From: Neobacillus cucumis
GTDB lineage: Bacteria; Bacillota; Bacilli; Bacillales_B; DSM-18226
Direction of reading: 5' to 3'
NCBI RefSeq assembly: GCF_023715505.1
Contig: NZ_JAMBOH010000012.1
Span: forward strand, 1-64,000
DNA length: 64,000 nucleotides
Shown in pieces: positions 26,194 through 37,291 of the stretch. The notes below the pieces were generated by a model. That model was not told the origin of the DNA. It saw nothing but the letters and a program-made list of their open reading frames with translations, and did not search any database. Numbering within the stretch: position 1 is the first letter of the stretch; every line of letters begins with the position of its first letter. The translations under genes and the position numbers were made by a program.

Positions 26194-27282
26194 ATGGTAA
26201 ATCAGGATAAACAAACTAATTTTAAGAAATTACAAACCTTGCTGAACGAACTTCCTTGGTATGTTGAAGAATACATTAATCACAAGCTGCGGAAACTTTC
26301 GACCGCATCCTTATTTAATTACTGTCATGACTACAAAATCTTTTTCAACTGGATGATTATGGAGCAACTGTATCAAGGTCCCGTTAAGGATATTCCGTTA
26401 GAACGTCTCGAACACATGACAGTTTTAGAGGTTGAAAACTTCTTAAACTATCTCCATTATCAATTAGATAACAAGGAATTGACCGTTAACCGTAAATTAT
26501 CAGCCTTAAAGTCGTTATTTAACTATTTGCAAAATATTGCTGAAACGCCTGATTTAAAGCCATATATTAACCGTAATGTCATGGCTAAAATCGAATTTAA
26601 TGAAGTAAAAGACAGCATGGAAACGAAAGCAAATAAAATGGAAGGTAAAATCCTTCTTGGCGATGAATACGAAAAGTTTCGTTTGTTTGTAGCAAATGAT
26701 TATGGTGAATTATATAAGGAAAATAAAAAGCGTTATAACTTTTATTTGTTAAATAAAGAACGAGATACAGCGATAGTTTCCTTAATTTTAGGATCAGGCC
26801 TGCGGCTTTCCGAGTTAGTCGGTATCGAATTAGACGATATTGATTTCAGTAAATACTGCGTAAGAGTGATTAGAAAAGGAAATAAAGAACAATTCGTTTA
26901 TTTTAGCCAGGTGGCCATGGCTGATCTCCAGGAATATCTCACGGTGAGAGTTTCAAAGTATAAGGTCGATAAAACAAATAAAGCATTGTTTATTTCTGCA
27001 CCGGTAGGTCCAAAAGGAAAATCACGAAGGCTAACAGCAAGATCTGTTGAAAAACTCATTGAAAAATATGCAGCGGCATTTGGTAAACCATCATTATCGG
27101 TACATAAACTAAGACATTCGTTCGCAACGAGATATCATGCAGAAATAAATGATGTGCCAAAATTAAGACGGCAACTAGGTCATTCGTCTATACAGACAAC
27201 GATGATCTATACACATATTAAGAACGACGATTTAAAAATAGCTGTAGATAAAATGGATATGCCTAAAGAACAAATGGAATAA
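26194..27282 (+). CDS. xerS: Tyrosine recombinase of the XerS type
   Basis: The 362-residue protein has an N-terminal SAM-like core-binding domain (about 15-125) and a catalytic domain with all tyrosine-recombinase residues: Arg204 (GSGLRLSEL), His304 and Arg307 (HKLRHSF), His330 (LGHSS) and the nucleophile Tyr339 (MIYTH). Length and the long insertion near 150-180 fit XerS, the single-protein chromosome-dimer recombinase first described in streptococci; Bacillus also uses CodV and RipX. No phage genes surround it. A dif-like palindrome lies 48 bases downstream of the stop. Confidence 0.82.
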   Translation: MVNQDKQTNFKKLQTLLNELPWYVEEYINHKLRKLSTASLFNYCHDYKIFFNWMIMEQLYQGPVKDIPLERLEHMTVLEVENFLNYLHYQLDNKELTVNRKLSALKSLFNYLQNIAETPDLKPYINRNVMAKIEFNEVKDSMETKANKMEGKILLGDEYEKFRLFVANDYGELYKENKKRYNFYLLNKERDTAIVSLILGSGLRLSELVGIELDDIDFSKYCVRVIRKGNKEQFVYFSQVAMADLQEYLTVRVSKYKVDKTNKALFISAPVGPKGKSRRLTARSVEKLIEKYAAAFGKPSLSVHKLRHSFATRYHAEINDVPKLRRQLGHSSIQTTMIYTHIKNDDLKIAVDKMDMPKEQME

Positions 27283-27287
27283 AATAA

Positions 27288-27318
27288 TAAAAAAGCTGCC
27301 CCTTCTCGGCAGTTTTTC
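27288..27318 (+). terminator. Terminator of xerS
   Basis: AAAAAGCTGCC-CCTTCTC-GGCAGTTTTT forms a stem with a T-run six bases after the stop. Confidence 0.75.
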
Positions 27319-27326
27319 ATTATTTT

Positions 27327-27358
<32 letters not shown>

Positions 27359-27446
27359 TTCATATATTGTCTCATATCCTAAGTATACTTAAGAAAATGA
27401 GACGAGATTAAATTTTACAATAATCCTTCGGAAATTCTTCAGAGAA

Positions 27447-27475
27447 AAAAACGCCTAGGATCACCCTAAGCGCCA
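27447..27475 (-). terminator. Terminator of the ABC exporter operon
   Basis: Read on the minus strand, GGCGCTTAGG...CCTAGGCG pairs and is followed by TTTTTTT. It lies just after the stop of the second ABC gene. Confidence 0.7.
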
Positions 27476-27479
27476 TACA

Positions 27480-29372
27480 TTAACCTACATTTTTCCGACC
27501 GGCAAACTGACTATTATATAAATCAGCATAAAAACCGCCTTTTTCCAATAATTCCTGATGTGTACCTTTTTCAATCACCGTACCATTATTCATGACCAGG
27601 ATTAAATCAGCATCCCGAATGGTCGATAAACGGTGCGCAATCACAAAACTAGTGCGTCCCTTCATCAAATAATCCATTGCTTTCTGAATCTGTACTTCCG
27701 TTCGAGTATCGACACTGCTGGTTGCCTCATCAAGAATAAGAATCGCGGGATCCGCTAAGATAGCCCGAGCGATCGTAAGTAATTGCTTCTGACCCTGCGA
27801 TATATTCGATGCTTCTTCATTTAAAATCGTATCATAGCCCTCCGGAAGTGTTCTGATAAAATGGTCAGCATTTGCAGCCTTGGCAGCTGCCAAAATTTCC
27901 ATTTCCGACGCCCCTTCTCTTCCGTAAGCGATATTATCACGAATCGTACTGTTAAACAGCCATGTATCCTGAAGAACCATTCCAAACAGACTTCTAAGTT
28001 TCTCTCTTTTTAAATCCCTTGTATCAACTCCATCGATTAATATTCGACCGGAATTAAGTTCATAGAACCTCATCAACAAGTTTATTAAAGTAGTTTTCCC
28101 AGCTCCAGTTGGACCCACAATCGCAACCTTTTGACCTGATTTGACATCGATGTTCATATCTTCAATCAACAATTCATCTTTGTTATAACCAAAGGAAACA
28201 TGTTCAAACCTTACATTACCCTCTGGTAGGTTAATTTCTTTTGGCTGAACCGCTTCTGGTACCTCTTCTGTTTCATCTAATATTTCGAACACGCGTTCCG
28301 CACTGGCGATTGTTGACTGAATGACGTTGGCAATTTGAGCTGTTTGTGCAATGGGCTGCGAGAACTGACGAGCATACTGGATAAAAGCCTGGATATCCCC
28401 GATTTCAATCCCCTTTTTAGTCACTAATAGGCCGCCTGCAACAGACACAAGCACATAGCCGATATTATTGATAAAAGACATAAGCGGCATAATCATTCCG
28501 GAAACAAACTGGGCCTTCCAGCCTGATTGATAAAGCTTGTTATTAATTTCTTCAAATTGTTCGATTGATTTTTTTTCTTGCCCAAACACTTTAACCACTT
28601 TATGCCCCGTATACATTTCTTCCACATGCCCGTTCAACTGACCAAGTGATTTTTGTTGTCCTTTAAAATACTGCTGTGATTTTTTCGCAATGTTAGCAGT
28701 AGCAAAAAAGCTTAGCGGCAGTGTAACGATGACAATCAAGGTCATTAATGGACTGATTGAAAGCATCATCACGATGACACCAATTAAAGTAACAACGGAA
28801 GTAATCAGCTGTGTTAAGCTTTGCTGCAGCGTGGTACTAATATTATCCACATCATTGACAGCCCTGCTTAGTATTTCACCATGGGTCTTAGAGTCAAAAT
28901 ACTTTAACGGCAGACGGTTCAGTTTTTCTTCCACTTCTTTTCTTAAATGATAGACGGTCTTTTGGGCTACCCCTGCCATGATATATCCCTGTAAATAGGC
29001 AAAAATGGCACTTAATATATAGAGACCAATTAAGAGTAATATGATTTGGCCAATATAATCAAAATCTATTTTAGCGCCAGGAACACCCTTAAAAATCATC
29101 ATTAATCCTTCAAAGAGCTTTGTGGTGGCCTTACCCATTATTTTCGGGCTGACAATTGAAAAGACGGTACTAATGATTGCAGTGATAAGGACGGAAATGA
29201 GCTGCAATTTATAAGGCTTTAAGTAGACTACGAGTCTTTTAAGAGTTCCTTTAAAATCTTTTGCTTTTTGGACAGGCATCCCCATTCCACGAGGTCCGAA
29301 TCCTCCTCCCGGACCTGGTCTTTGTGGAGCGGCACCGTCTTCTGGACGCTGATTTTTGGAATCCGTACTCAT
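27480..29372 (-). CDS. Heterodimeric ABC exporter, subunit with consensus ATPase site (YfiC-like)
   Basis: The 630-residue half-transporter has a Gly/Pro-rich N-terminal extension, six membrane helices (about 55-350) and an ATPase domain with Walker A GPTGAGKTT, signature ISQGQ and Walker B ILILDEATSSVD, including the catalytic Glu. The partner gene overlaps by four bases and carries Asp in that place, the normal asymmetry of heterodimeric exporters such as BmrCD. It probably exports drugs or lipids. A MarR regulator gene opens the operon. Confidence 0.9.
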   Translation of the reverse strand: MSTDSKNQRPEDGAAPQRPGPGGGFGPRGMGMPVQKAKDFKGTLKRLVVYLKPYKLQLISVLITAIISTVFSIVSPKIMGKATTKLFEGLMMIFKGVPGAKIDFDYIGQIILLLIGLYILSAIFAYLQGYIMAGVAQKTVYHLRKEVEEKLNRLPLKYFDSKTHGEILSRAVNDVDNISTTLQQSLTQLITSVVTLIGVIVMMLSISPLMTLIVIVTLPLSFFATANIAKKSQQYFKGQQKSLGQLNGHVEEMYTGHKVVKVFGQEKKSIEQFEEINNKLYQSGWKAQFVSGMIMPLMSFINNIGYVLVSVAGGLLVTKKGIEIGDIQAFIQYARQFSQPIAQTAQIANVIQSTIASAERVFEILDETEEVPEAVQPKEINLPEGNVRFEHVSFGYNKDELLIEDMNIDVKSGQKVAIVGPTGAGKTTLINLLMRFYELNSGRILIDGVDTRDLKREKLRSLFGMVLQDTWLFNSTIRDNIAYGREGASEMEILAAAKAANADHFIRTLPEGYDTILNEEASNISQGQKQLLTIARAILADPAILILDEATSSVDTRTEVQIQKAMDYLMKGRTSFVIAHRLSTIRDADLILVMNNGTVIEKGTHQELLEKGGFYADLYNSQFAGRKNVG

Positions 29373-31096
29373 GCAATTTCCTCCTCTGACAGCTGTGACA
29401 TTACAATTTCACGATAAACTGAACAAGATTCCATGAGTTTTTTATGTGTGCCAATTCCGGAAACTTTTCCATCATCTAAAACAATAATTCGATCGGAATC
29501 CATGATCGTACTTACCCTTTGTGCCACAATCAAGACGGTAGAATCGTCGGTTTCTTCTTTTAAGGCTGCACGTAGCTTTGCATCAGTCTTAAAGTCCAAT
29601 GCTGAGAAACTATCATCAAAAATATAGATTTCAGGTTTTCTTACAAGGGCCCGCGCAATGGATAAGCGCTGTTTTTGACCACCTGAAACATTTGTTCCCC
29701 CTTGGGCAATAATCGAATCAAAACCCTCAGGCATCGATGAAATAAATTCATTTGCCTGAGCAATTTCTGCCGCATGATAGACTTCTTCATCGGAGGCATT
29801 ATCTTTCCCATAGCGGATATTTTCAGAGATCGTTCCAGTAAAGAGAACAGCCTGCTGGGGAACAAAACCAATTTTTTGCCGAAGCTGTTCTTGTGTCATG
29901 TCGCGAACATCTACTCCATCTACAAGCACTTGACCATGATCAACGTCATAAAAACGTGGAATTAAATTAATAAGGGTTGATTTACCTGAACCAGTACCTC
30001 CAATAATTGCCGTCACTTCGCCAGGATGCATCGAAAAAGAAATGTTAGAAATAGCCGGCATTTCAGCACCTGGATAGCTGAATGTAACATCCCTGAATTC
30101 CACATTTCCTTTTTCGCCATCAAATGATGCAGAAGATGCTGGGTCCTTAATATCGGCCACTGTCTCAAGTACTTCATTAATCCTGACAGCTGAAACTGAA
30201 GCTCGCGGGATCATAACAAACATCATTGATAGCATAATGAACGAGAACATGATCTGCATCGCATATTGGATAAATGCCATCATATCCCCTACTTCCATAT
30301 GTCCATTGCTGATCCGGTGACTGCCGAACCAAATTATCGCTACCGTGGTAAGGTTCAGGACAACCATCATAATTGGCATCATTGCCGCCATAATTTTATT
30401 AACCTTAATGGCGGTTTGCGTTAAATCCCAGTTCGCTTCATCAAAGCGTTTTTTCTCAAACTCTACTCGGTTAAAGGAACGAATAACCCGAATGCCGGTT
30501 AAATTCTCCCGTAAAACACGATTAAGTTTATCCAATTTAACTTGCATGGCTTTAAACAACGGAATTCCTTTTCTAGCAATCACCACGATCGCTGCAATTA
30601 GAAAAGGAATCGCCACCGCCAGGACCAGAGTGAGTTTCGCATCTTTTGAATACGCCATGATAATGCCGCCAATACACATCATTGGTGCAGCGGCCATCAT
30701 TCTTAGCATCATAATCATTACTTGCTGTATTTGCGTAATATCGTTCGTTGTTCTTGTAATAAGCGATGCTGTCCCTAGTTTATCAAACTCATTTAAGGAA
30801 AAATTTCCCACGTGTGAGAAGACCTTGCTTCGTAATAATCTTCCGAAGCCGGATGCTGCTTTTGCTGAGAAAAAACTGGCGGCTATCGAACAAATCATAC
30901 CGCCTGCTGCTACCAACAGCATAAAACCGCCGATTTTCCAAATATAGTGCGAATCACCAGTCACGACCCCTTTGTCCACGATATCAGACATGAGTGTTGG
31001 CAGGTATAATTCCGATAGGGATTGTAAAAGGACAAGCACAAGGACGAGGTAGATTGGAATCTGAAATGGTTTAAGATATTTGCTTAATTTTAACAA
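29369..31096 (-). CDS. Heterodimeric ABC exporter, subunit with degenerate site (YfiB-like)
   Basis: The 575-residue half-transporter has six membrane helices and an ATPase domain with Walker A GGTGSGKST, signature VSGGQKQR and Walker B IFDDSFSALD, where Asp replaces the catalytic Glu. It therefore forms the non-hydrolysing site in the dimer with the next gene, with which it overlaps (ATGA). It follows the MarR gene by 32 bases. Similar MarR-ABC-ABC operons in Bacillus are induced by toxic compounds. Confidence 0.9.
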   Translation of the reverse strand: MLKLSKYLKPFQIPIYLVLVLVLLQSLSELYLPTLMSDIVDKGVVTGDSHYIWKIGGFMLLVAAGGMICSIAASFFSAKAASGFGRLLRSKVFSHVGNFSLNEFDKLGTASLITRTTNDITQIQQVMIMMLRMMAAAPMMCIGGIIMAYSKDAKLTLVLAVAIPFLIAAIVVIARKGIPLFKAMQVKLDKLNRVLRENLTGIRVIRSFNRVEFEKKRFDEANWDLTQTAIKVNKIMAAMMPIMMVVLNLTTVAIIWFGSHRISNGHMEVGDMMAFIQYAMQIMFSFIMLSMMFVMIPRASVSAVRINEVLETVADIKDPASSASFDGEKGNVEFRDVTFSYPGAEMPAISNISFSMHPGEVTAIIGGTGSGKSTLINLIPRFYDVDHGQVLVDGVDVRDMTQEQLRQKIGFVPQQAVLFTGTISENIRYGKDNASDEEVYHAAEIAQANEFISSMPEGFDSIIAQGGTNVSGGQKQRLSIARALVRKPEIYIFDDSFSALDFKTDAKLRAALKEETDDSTVLIVAQRVSTIMDSDRIIVLDDGKVSGIGTHKKLMESCSVYREIVMSQLSEEEIA

Positions 31097-31128
31097 GAAG
31101 AACCCTCTCCATTTTCTAATGTTAAATT

Positions 31129-31578
31129 TTATTGATTATCTAATTGATTGAAATAATCATGTACCTTAAAGAGTAGTTCCGCTAACTGCTCGCTATCCTT
31201 TTCTCCTAAGTAATCGATTAGACCTAAGAAGGTTTCATTAAATTTCTTTCTGGCTTGTTCTGTTGCTTTTAGTCCAGCCTCCGTCAGGCTAATCTTTACA
31301 GCCCGGCGATCTTCAGGATTGATGGTCCGTTCAATATAACCATCCTTTTCTAAACCATTGATGATTTGTGTTACCGTTGGCGGGGTCACTCTCAATTTCT
31401 GACTGATTTCTGAAACCTTCATCTCACTATTATTCTCATTTGCACGTTGAATCAGGAACAGTACCCTGAATTCACTTGGGTTAAATCCGGCTATTTTCTT
31501 TTCATTTCTTCCAGTTTTGCGGAATTGCTGAAAAGCCTTAATAAGTTTATGTGCCGTTTCATTTTCTGTCCCAGCCAT
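31129..31578 (-). CDS. MarR-family transcription regulator
   Basis: The 149-residue protein has a winged helix at about 50-115 (MKVSEISQKLRVTPPTVTQIINGLEKDGYIER and DRRAVKISLTE). A GAGGTGAT ribosome site precedes the ATG. It heads the ABC exporter operon and most likely represses it until a ligand binds. The upstream region holds GTTAGGTAACTTAA near 31612-31625, a possible operator half, but no clear palindrome was fixed. Confidence 0.88.
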   Translation of the reverse strand: MAGTENETAHKLIKAFQQFRKTGRNEKKIAGFNPSEFRVLFLIQRANENNSEMKVSEISQKLRVTPPTVTQIINGLEKDGYIERTINPEDRRAVKISLTEAGLKATEQARKKFNETFLGLIDYLGEKDSEQLAELLFKVHDYFNQLDNQ

Positions 31579-31679
31579 TTATATCACCTCTTTTATTCAC
31601 CAGACTAATAGTTAGGTAACTTAATTATTTATAGACCTAAGTATATTCCACTTAAGGATGTTCGTCAATTTTCAATATA

Positions 31680-31712
31680 AAGAAAAAACACAGAAGATCT
31701 CTCCTGTGTTTT
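31680..31712 (-). terminator. Terminator of the secreted-protein gene
   Basis: AAAACACAG...CTGTGTTTT pairs around about 11 bases downstream of the gene ending at 31739. Minus-strand reading gives a T-rich tail. Confidence 0.6.
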
Positions 31713-31738
31713 GAACGTATCCACACTCAACTTTAACA

Positions 31739-32488
31739 TCATGATGGTTTAACATCTGCTTTAAAAAGCTTCCAGTGTCCACGATCATAATACCAAATAG
31801 ATTCAACTAAAGCGATCGTATCCGCATTTGCGATCCCTGTCACCTTCTGCTGCCCCTTTAGACCGATTCTTTGTTTGTCGATGTGAATCGGTTCCACATG
31901 GTTATAATTGTTTACTGTAAGTTCCGTTGGCTCATTTAATTTTCCTCTATAATAAAAACCGAGTTTTTTGTAATAGTCTTTGCGCTTTTTTAAATCAAAC
32001 AAATAGGATTTTCCAGTGTCGGATAATTTAATTTCTGCTTTGTACCCATTTTTAAATTTTGCATCCATCTCGAGCGGTTCAGGAACCGTTAACTCGGTTC
32101 GGACAAAATTCTTTAAGGTATACAAATAGCTCTTAACAGTGCCCTCGGTTCCACTTGATAATATGTTTGCAAATAAGTCCTTCAATCCATCATGGTTTAA
32201 ATCTACTATCTTCAGCGATGCCTTAGTACCACTTTCTAATGGGAGGCTGTATGTTCTGCCATTTGACGCCGATATTTCGATATAAATATTTTGTAAATTG
32301 GCCTCTTCATCTTGATCAGGTACCCCTTTTAGGAAGATGGTCTCATTTTGTCTATCACCAGTTAAATCTGCCTCCTGTTTGGAAATGGTGACCGTTTTGT
32401 TTTTTTCTTCAATCGCATAAACCCCTGTTATGGTCGACAGCGATATAAGAAAAAACGAAATGATTACTAGCAGCATCTCTTTTTTCAT
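31739..32488 (-). CDS. Secreted protein with an FG-GAP-like calcium-binding motif
   Basis: ATG 32488 is preferred (GGAGGGGAACTGG upstream); an in-frame GTG 15 bases earlier overlaps that site. The signal peptide covers about the first 27 residues. The mature protein has the motif DLNHDGLKDLF near residue 95, typical of EF-hand-like or FG-GAP calcium loops, within a repetitive beta-rich region. It resembles uncharacterised Bacillus proteins of similar length. It lies between parC and the MarR-ABC operon and has its own terminator. Confidence 0.65.
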   Translation of the reverse strand: MKKEMLLVIISFFLISLSTITGVYAIEEKNKTVTISKQEADLTGDRQNETIFLKGVPDQDEEANLQNIYIEISASNGRTYSLPLESGTKASLKIVDLNHDGLKDLFANILSSGTEGTVKSYLYTLKNFVRTELTVPEPLEMDAKFKNGYKAEIKLSDTGKSYLFDLKKRKDYYKKLGFYYRGKLNEPTELTVNNYNHVEPIHIDKQRIGLKGQQKVTGIANADTIALVESIWYYDRGHWKLFKADVKPS

Positions 32489-32547
32489 CCAGTTCCCCTC
32501 CACATCCTTTTGTTTTACTTAGTATGTCCAATTTTGGGAAAAAAATG

Positions 32548-32582
32548 AAAAGAACCTCCTGATTTCCTAGGAGGTTCTTTTC
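32548..32582 (-). terminator. Terminator of the parE-parC operon
   Basis: AAAAGAACCTCC and GGAGGTTCTTTT pair perfectly around an 11-base loop immediately downstream of parC. T-runs lie on both sides. Confidence 0.8.
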
Positions 32583-32588
32583 ATTTTT

Positions 32589-35027
32589 TTATTCGGTTAC
32601 CGCTGATGGTACGGATACTTTCCAAACGTTTGTTACTTTGCCGTTCTCATCCTCATCAAGAATAAATGAGCCATTAGAGTAACGGTCACTAAAGCTAATA
32701 TCCACTGTTTTTAGCGTTTCGGAATAGCCTTTTTCTGTCTCAATTATAATTAAGTCTTGTTCATTTGCGATGACAAAGCCGGTTATCCGATGCGGTTTTG
32801 CTTTAAGCTCCCTTAGTATGACCACACCACGCTTCGCACGTGTTGCTTTTTCAAACTCTTTTAACTTCATGCGTTTTAAGGCGCCACGCTGGGTAGCTAC
32901 CACAATGGATTCGCTGCTGCCTGGAGTAATCAGCTTTCCGCCAATGACTACATCGTCGTCTTTTAAGTTAATGCCTTTTACACCCGCAGCCCGCTGTCCG
33001 ACGATACTGATTTCTTCCTCATGGAACCATAAAGCATATCCCAAGTTCGTGACTAAGAAGAGCTCTTTAGAGCCATCAGTTAAATGAACATCAACCACCT
33101 GGTCGTCATCCTTAAGATTTACCGCAACAAGAGGTTTAGAGTAGCGCTGCGCTTTATAGGCTTTCAGCTCAGTCTTCTTAACCATGCCATTTTTCGTTAC
33201 AAAAACAAGATAATCATCCTTCTCAAAGTCTTTAACGGAAATGGCGTGAATAATCTCCTCATCACGGTCAATTGGAATAATGTTGGCTATGTGCTGGCCG
33301 AGATCCTTCCAACGTATATCCGGCAGCTCGTGAACAGGGCAGAACAAGTAGTTCCCCTTATTGGTAAAGAGCAATAATACATCTTTTGTATTCATATCTA
33401 ATTGGGCAAGGAGACGGTCGGATTCCTTCATTGCCAAATCTTGTCCGCCGGATGCCGCAAAAGAACGCTGACTTGTCCGTTTGACGTAACCTTCTTTTGT
33501 CACTGTAACAATGACATCTTCGCTTGGCACGGTGACATCAAGGTTGATTTTAATTTCTTCGATTTCCGCTTCAATCTTAGAACGGCGTGAATCGACAAAG
33601 CGTTTTTTCACGTCTTTGAGCTCTTTTTTAATGACAGATAATAATTTTTTCTCACTAGCTAAGATGCTAGAAAGCTCTTCCACTTTTTTGGCTAACTCTT
33701 CTGCTTCCTGACGTAAAGCTGTGATGTCAGTATTTGTTAAACGGTAGAGCTGTAAAGAGACAATCGCTTCTGCCTGTATTTCTGTAAAGGCAAATTTCGC
33801 AATCAAGTTATCTTTTGCATCCCGTTTGTCCTTAGATGCGCGGATGGTGGCAATGACTTCATCAAGAATCGATAAAGCCTTCATTAAACCTTCAACTATA
33901 TGCTGGCGTTCCTTCGCTTTATTGAGGTCATATTGAGTACGTCTGGTCACAACTTCTTTTTGATGCCCAATATAGGCATCGAGTAACTCACGAATTCCCA
34001 TAAGTTTCGGGCGTTTATTATAGATTGCGACCATATTAAAGTTATAGGTTATTTGAAGGTCACTATTTTTGTATAAGTAATTCAAGACACCTTCTGCGTG
34101 TGCGTCCTTTTTTAATTCAATCACGATTCTAAGACCGGTTCGGTCCGTCTCATCACGAACCTCTGACATTCCTTCAACTTTTCGATCGATTCGGAACTCA
34201 TCCATCTTCTTGACGAGGTTGGCTTTATTAATTTCGTAAGGTATCTCCGTAATAACGATTTGCTGCTTACCGCCGCGAACCTCTTCAATCTCAGCTTTTC
34301 CTCGGACAATGATTTTCCCTTTACCAGTTTCATAGGCTTTTTTAATGCCTTCTATGCCTTGAATGATTCCGCCAGTAGGGAAATCTGGTCCTTTAATCAC
34401 GGTCATGAGTTCATCTACGGTTGAATCCGGTTGATCCATTCTCATGATCACGCCATCAATGATTTCACCCAAATGATGTGGAGGAATATCGGTGGCATAA
34501 CCGGCTGATATTCCTGTTGAACCATTTACAAGTAAGTTTGGGAACATGGCTGGTAAAACAGTCGGTTCCTTTGATGTATCATCAAAGTTTGGAATAAATT
34601 CTACTGTATTTTTTTCGATATCCCTTAAAAGTTCAGCGGCGATCGCCGAAAGTCTTGCTTCTGTGTAACGCATCGCAGCGGGCGGGTCACCATCGACGCT
34701 ACCGTTGTTTCCATGCATTTGGACAAGCACATTCCGAACCTTCCAATCTTGACTCAAACGCACCATCGCCTCATATACAGAAGAATCACCATGTGGGTGA
34801 TAGTTACCAATAACATTACCGACTGTCTTTGCCGATTTACGAAACCCTTTATCAAAGGTGTTGCCTTCCACATGCATAGCATATAAGATACGCCGCTGTA
34901 CAGGCTTTAATCCGTCCCGCGCATCCGGCAGTGCACGTTCTTGGATAATATACTTACTATATCTTCCAAAACGATCACCAATTACATCTTCTAGAGGTAA
35001 GTCCCGAAATTTTTCAAGTGCACTCAT
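32589..35027 (-). CDS. parC: DNA topoisomerase IV subunit A
   Basis: The 812-residue protein starts [28 protein letters not shown] and has the catalytic tyrosine in [11 protein letters not shown] (about residue 120). The winged-helix breakage domain, coiled coil (about 370-480) and a C-terminal six-blade pinwheel of repeated GxxK motifs follow. With ParE it unlinks replicated chromosomes. It overlaps parE by four bases (ATGA). Gram-positive ParC (GrlA) rather than GyrA is indicated by the B. subtilis-like context and the absence of the GyrA box QRRGGKG. Confidence 0.95.
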   Translation of the reverse strand: MSALEKFRDLPLEDVIGDRFGRYSKYIIQERALPDARDGLKPVQRRILYAMHVEGNTFDKGFRKSAKTVGNVIGNYHPHGDSSVYEAMVRLSQDWKVRNVLVQMHGNNGSVDGDPPAAMRYTEARLSAIAAELLRDIEKNTVEFIPNFDDTSKEPTVLPAMFPNLLVNGSTGISAGYATDIPPHHLGEIIDGVIMRMDQPDSTVDELMTVIKGPDFPTGGIIQGIEGIKKAYETGKGKIIVRGKAEIEEVRGGKQQIVITEIPYEINKANLVKKMDEFRIDRKVEGMSEVRDETDRTGLRIVIELKKDAHAEGVLNYLYKNSDLQITYNFNMVAIYNKRPKLMGIRELLDAYIGHQKEVVTRRTQYDLNKAKERQHIVEGLMKALSILDEVIATIRASKDKRDAKDNLIAKFAFTEIQAEAIVSLQLYRLTNTDITALRQEAEELAKKVEELSSILASEKKLLSVIKKELKDVKKRFVDSRRSKIEAEIEEIKINLDVTVPSEDVIVTVTKEGYVKRTSQRSFAASGGQDLAMKESDRLLAQLDMNTKDVLLLFTNKGNYLFCPVHELPDIRWKDLGQHIANIIPIDRDEEIIHAISVKDFEKDDYLVFVTKNGMVKKTELKAYKAQRYSKPLVAVNLKDDDQVVDVHLTDGSKELFLVTNLGYALWFHEEEISIVGQRAAGVKGINLKDDDVVIGGKLITPGSSESIVVATQRGALKRMKLKEFEKATRAKRGVVILRELKAKPHRITGFVIANEQDLIIIETEKGYSETLKTVDISFSDRYSNGSFILDEDENGKVTNVWKVSVPSAVTE

Positions 35028-37003
35028 CCTTCAGTAACCTCCTCGGAGACGGTAATATTTTCATTTTCTAAAATCGTATCATCTTCTTCTAAACCGAATG
35101 CTACATTACTTTCAATCCATTTACGACGCGGTTCGACCTTATCACCCATTAGCGTAGTAACACGTCGCTCCGCTCTTGCGATATCATCAATCTTAACGCG
35201 GATTAATGTCCGTGTTTCTGGGTCCATTGTGGTATCCCATAGCTGGTCTGCATTCATTTCGCCAAGTCCTTTGTAGCGCTGAATGATATAGCCTCTACCA
35301 ACTTTTTTAATAGCTCCTTGAAGCTCATCCTCGTTCCATGCATATTCGATTATTTCTTTTTTCCCTGAGCCTTTACTTACTTTATATAGCGGTGGAAGGG
35401 CAATAAACACTTTACCTGCTTCAAGAAGCGGCTTCATATAACGATAAAAGAAGGTAAGCAATAGAACTTGGATATGGGCACCGTCTGTATCAGCATCTGT
35501 CATAATGACAATTTTGTCATAATTGATGTCTTCGACTGTAAAATCGGCACCAACGCCTCCGCCAATTGCGTGGATAATCGTGTTAATTTCTTCGTTTTTG
35601 AAAATATCAGAGAGTTTCGCTTTTTCTGTGTTGATAACTTTTCCACGGAGTGGAAGGACAGCTTGAAAACGGCGGTCACGGCCCTGCTTGGCAGAACCTC
35701 CCGCAGAATCACCCTCTACTAAGTAGAGTTCATTCTTTTGCGGGTTCCGTGATTGTGCCGGTGTCAGCTTTCCAGAAAGGACGGTTTCTCCTCTTTTCTT
35801 CTTTTTACCGCTTCGTGCATCCTCGCGGGCTTTTCTTGCTGCTTCCCGGGCCTGATACGCTTTAATCGATTTTTTGATTAATAAGGAACTAATATCAGGA
35901 TTTTCTTCTAAGAAGTAGGATAAATGTTCAGAAACAACGGAATCTACTGATGATCTCGCTTCACTCGTACCGAGTTTTCCCTTTGTTTGTCCTTCAAATT
36001 GTAACAGTTCTTCTGGGATTCTCACGGAAATAATCGCGGATAATCCTTCACGAATATCGTTACCGTCTAAATTTTTGTCTTTTTCCTTAAGAAAAGCAAC
36101 TTTGCGGGCATAGTCATTGAATACCCTAGTCATGGCGGTTTTGGCTCCGGCCTCATGTGTACCGCCATCCCTTGTTCTTACATTGTTAACAAACGACAAG
36201 ACATTTTCAGAATATCCATCATTGAATTGAAATGAAAATTCTACTTCAATCCCGTTTTGAGATCCTTCAAAACTGACAACTGGATGGAGTGTCTCTTTAT
36301 CTTCGTTTAAGTATTCAACAAAAGCCTCAATACCATTATCATAATGAAAAACTTCGTGAATATCATTACGCTCATCAATAATTTCGATTTTTAAACCTTT
36401 TAACAAGAAAGCTGATTCTCTCAGCCGTTCACATAGAGTTTCAAGGTTATAGGTAGTGGTCGAGAATATGGTTGGATCAGGCTTAAAATGAATCGTTGTC
36501 CCCGTTTGATTCGTTTTGCCGAGTTTTTCGAGTGTTGTGACCGGTTTACCGCCATCCTCGAAACGTTGTTCATATACGAAGCCATCTCGTTTAATTGTTA
36601 CGATTAACCATTCAGATAAGGCATTTACGACTGATGCACCTACACCGTGCAAACCACCGCTGGTTTTGTAGCCGCCCTGGCCAAATTTACCGCCGGCATG
36701 GAGCACAGTTAAAATCACCTCAGGTGTTGGTTTTCCCATTTTATGCATACCTGTAGGCATTCCTCTACCCTTATCCATAACACTTATGGAATTATCTTTG
36801 TGTATTCTTACAATGATTTGATCACCGAATCCGCCTAGTGCTTCATCTACAGAGTTGTCAACGATCTCATACACAAGATGATGAAGACCCCGTGAATCAG
36901 TGCTGCCAATGTACATACCTGGGCGTTTTCTAACTGCCTCAAGACCTTCTAGTACCTGGATGGCATCATCATTGTAGTCAAAAGCTTGCTGATTTCTTGC
37001 CAC
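35024..37003 (-). CDS. parE: DNA topoisomerase IV subunit B
   Basis: I place the start at GTG 37003, after GAAAGGGG, giving [16 protein letters not shown] as in other Bacillus ParE; an in-frame ATG at 37033 would add ten residues without a better ribosome site. The 659-residue protein has the GHKL ATPase domain ([27 protein letters not shown]) and a Toprim domain ([29 protein letters not shown]). It forms the ATP-driven subunit of topoisomerase IV. Confidence 0.95.
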   Translation of the reverse strand: MARNQQAFDYNDDAIQVLEGLEAVRKRPGMYIGSTDSRGLHHLVYEIVDNSVDEALGGFGDQIIVRIHKDNSISVMDKGRGMPTGMHKMGKPTPEVILTVLHAGGKFGQGGYKTSGGLHGVGASVVNALSEWLIVTIKRDGFVYEQRFEDGGKPVTTLEKLGKTNQTGTTIHFKPDPTIFSTTTYNLETLCERLRESAFLLKGLKIEIIDERNDIHEVFHYDNGIEAFVEYLNEDKETLHPVVSFEGSQNGIEVEFSFQFNDGYSENVLSFVNNVRTRDGGTHEAGAKTAMTRVFNDYARKVAFLKEKDKNLDGNDIREGLSAIISVRIPEELLQFEGQTKGKLGTSEARSSVDSVVSEHLSYFLEENPDISSLLIKKSIKAYQAREAARKAREDARSGKKKKRGETVLSGKLTPAQSRNPQKNELYLVEGDSAGGSAKQGRDRRFQAVLPLRGKVINTEKAKLSDIFKNEEINTIIHAIGGGVGADFTVEDINYDKIVIMTDADTDGAHIQVLLLTFFYRYMKPLLEAGKVFIALPPLYKVSKGSGKKEIIEYAWNEDELQGAIKKVGRGYIIQRYKGLGEMNADQLWDTTMDPETRTLIRVKIDDIARAERRVTTLMGDKVEPRRKWIESNVAFGLEEDDTILENENITVSEEVTEG

Positions 37004-37033
37004 TAAAATACCCCTTTCATACCTAAAAAACAT

Positions 37034-37054
37034 AAATGGCGTTCACCGCCATTT
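37034..37054 (-). promoter_or_regulatory. Hairpin in the parE leader
   Basis: On the minus strand AAATGGCG-GTGAA-CGCCATTT forms a perfect 8-base stem followed by ATGTTTTTT, 31 bases before the parE start. It looks like a terminator placed in the leader, so it may attenuate parE-parC transcription or end an upstream transcript. Confidence 0.5.
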
Positions 37055-37264
37055 TCACAATTAATTAGTAAAACATTCGTTTAAAAGAGTTCATTATCCT
37101 TTAAATTTATCCAATAGAACTAATGTTTGCCACATTTATTTTAACACATCTTCTTGCGGCGTCTATGCTTAATTGTAGCGATTAATTTCGATTTGGCAAA
37201 TATGTATTTAAAAACAACATTTTTTTGTAATACAATTTTAGCTGTTTACAGGGGGTGAAAAATA

Positions 37265-37290
37265 AAAAAACTGCTAAAAAATAGCAGTTC
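37265..37290 (-). terminator. Terminator of the yneT-like gene
   Basis: On the minus strand AACTGCTA-TTTTTT-TAGCAGTT forms a stem followed by TTTTT, directly after the stop at 37292. Confidence 0.75.
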
Positions 37291-37291
37291 T

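Noticed and set aside
26194..27282. Prophage or integrative element integrase
   Set aside because: No phage or conjugation genes, tRNA gene or attachment repeats surround it; length and sequence fit XerS.
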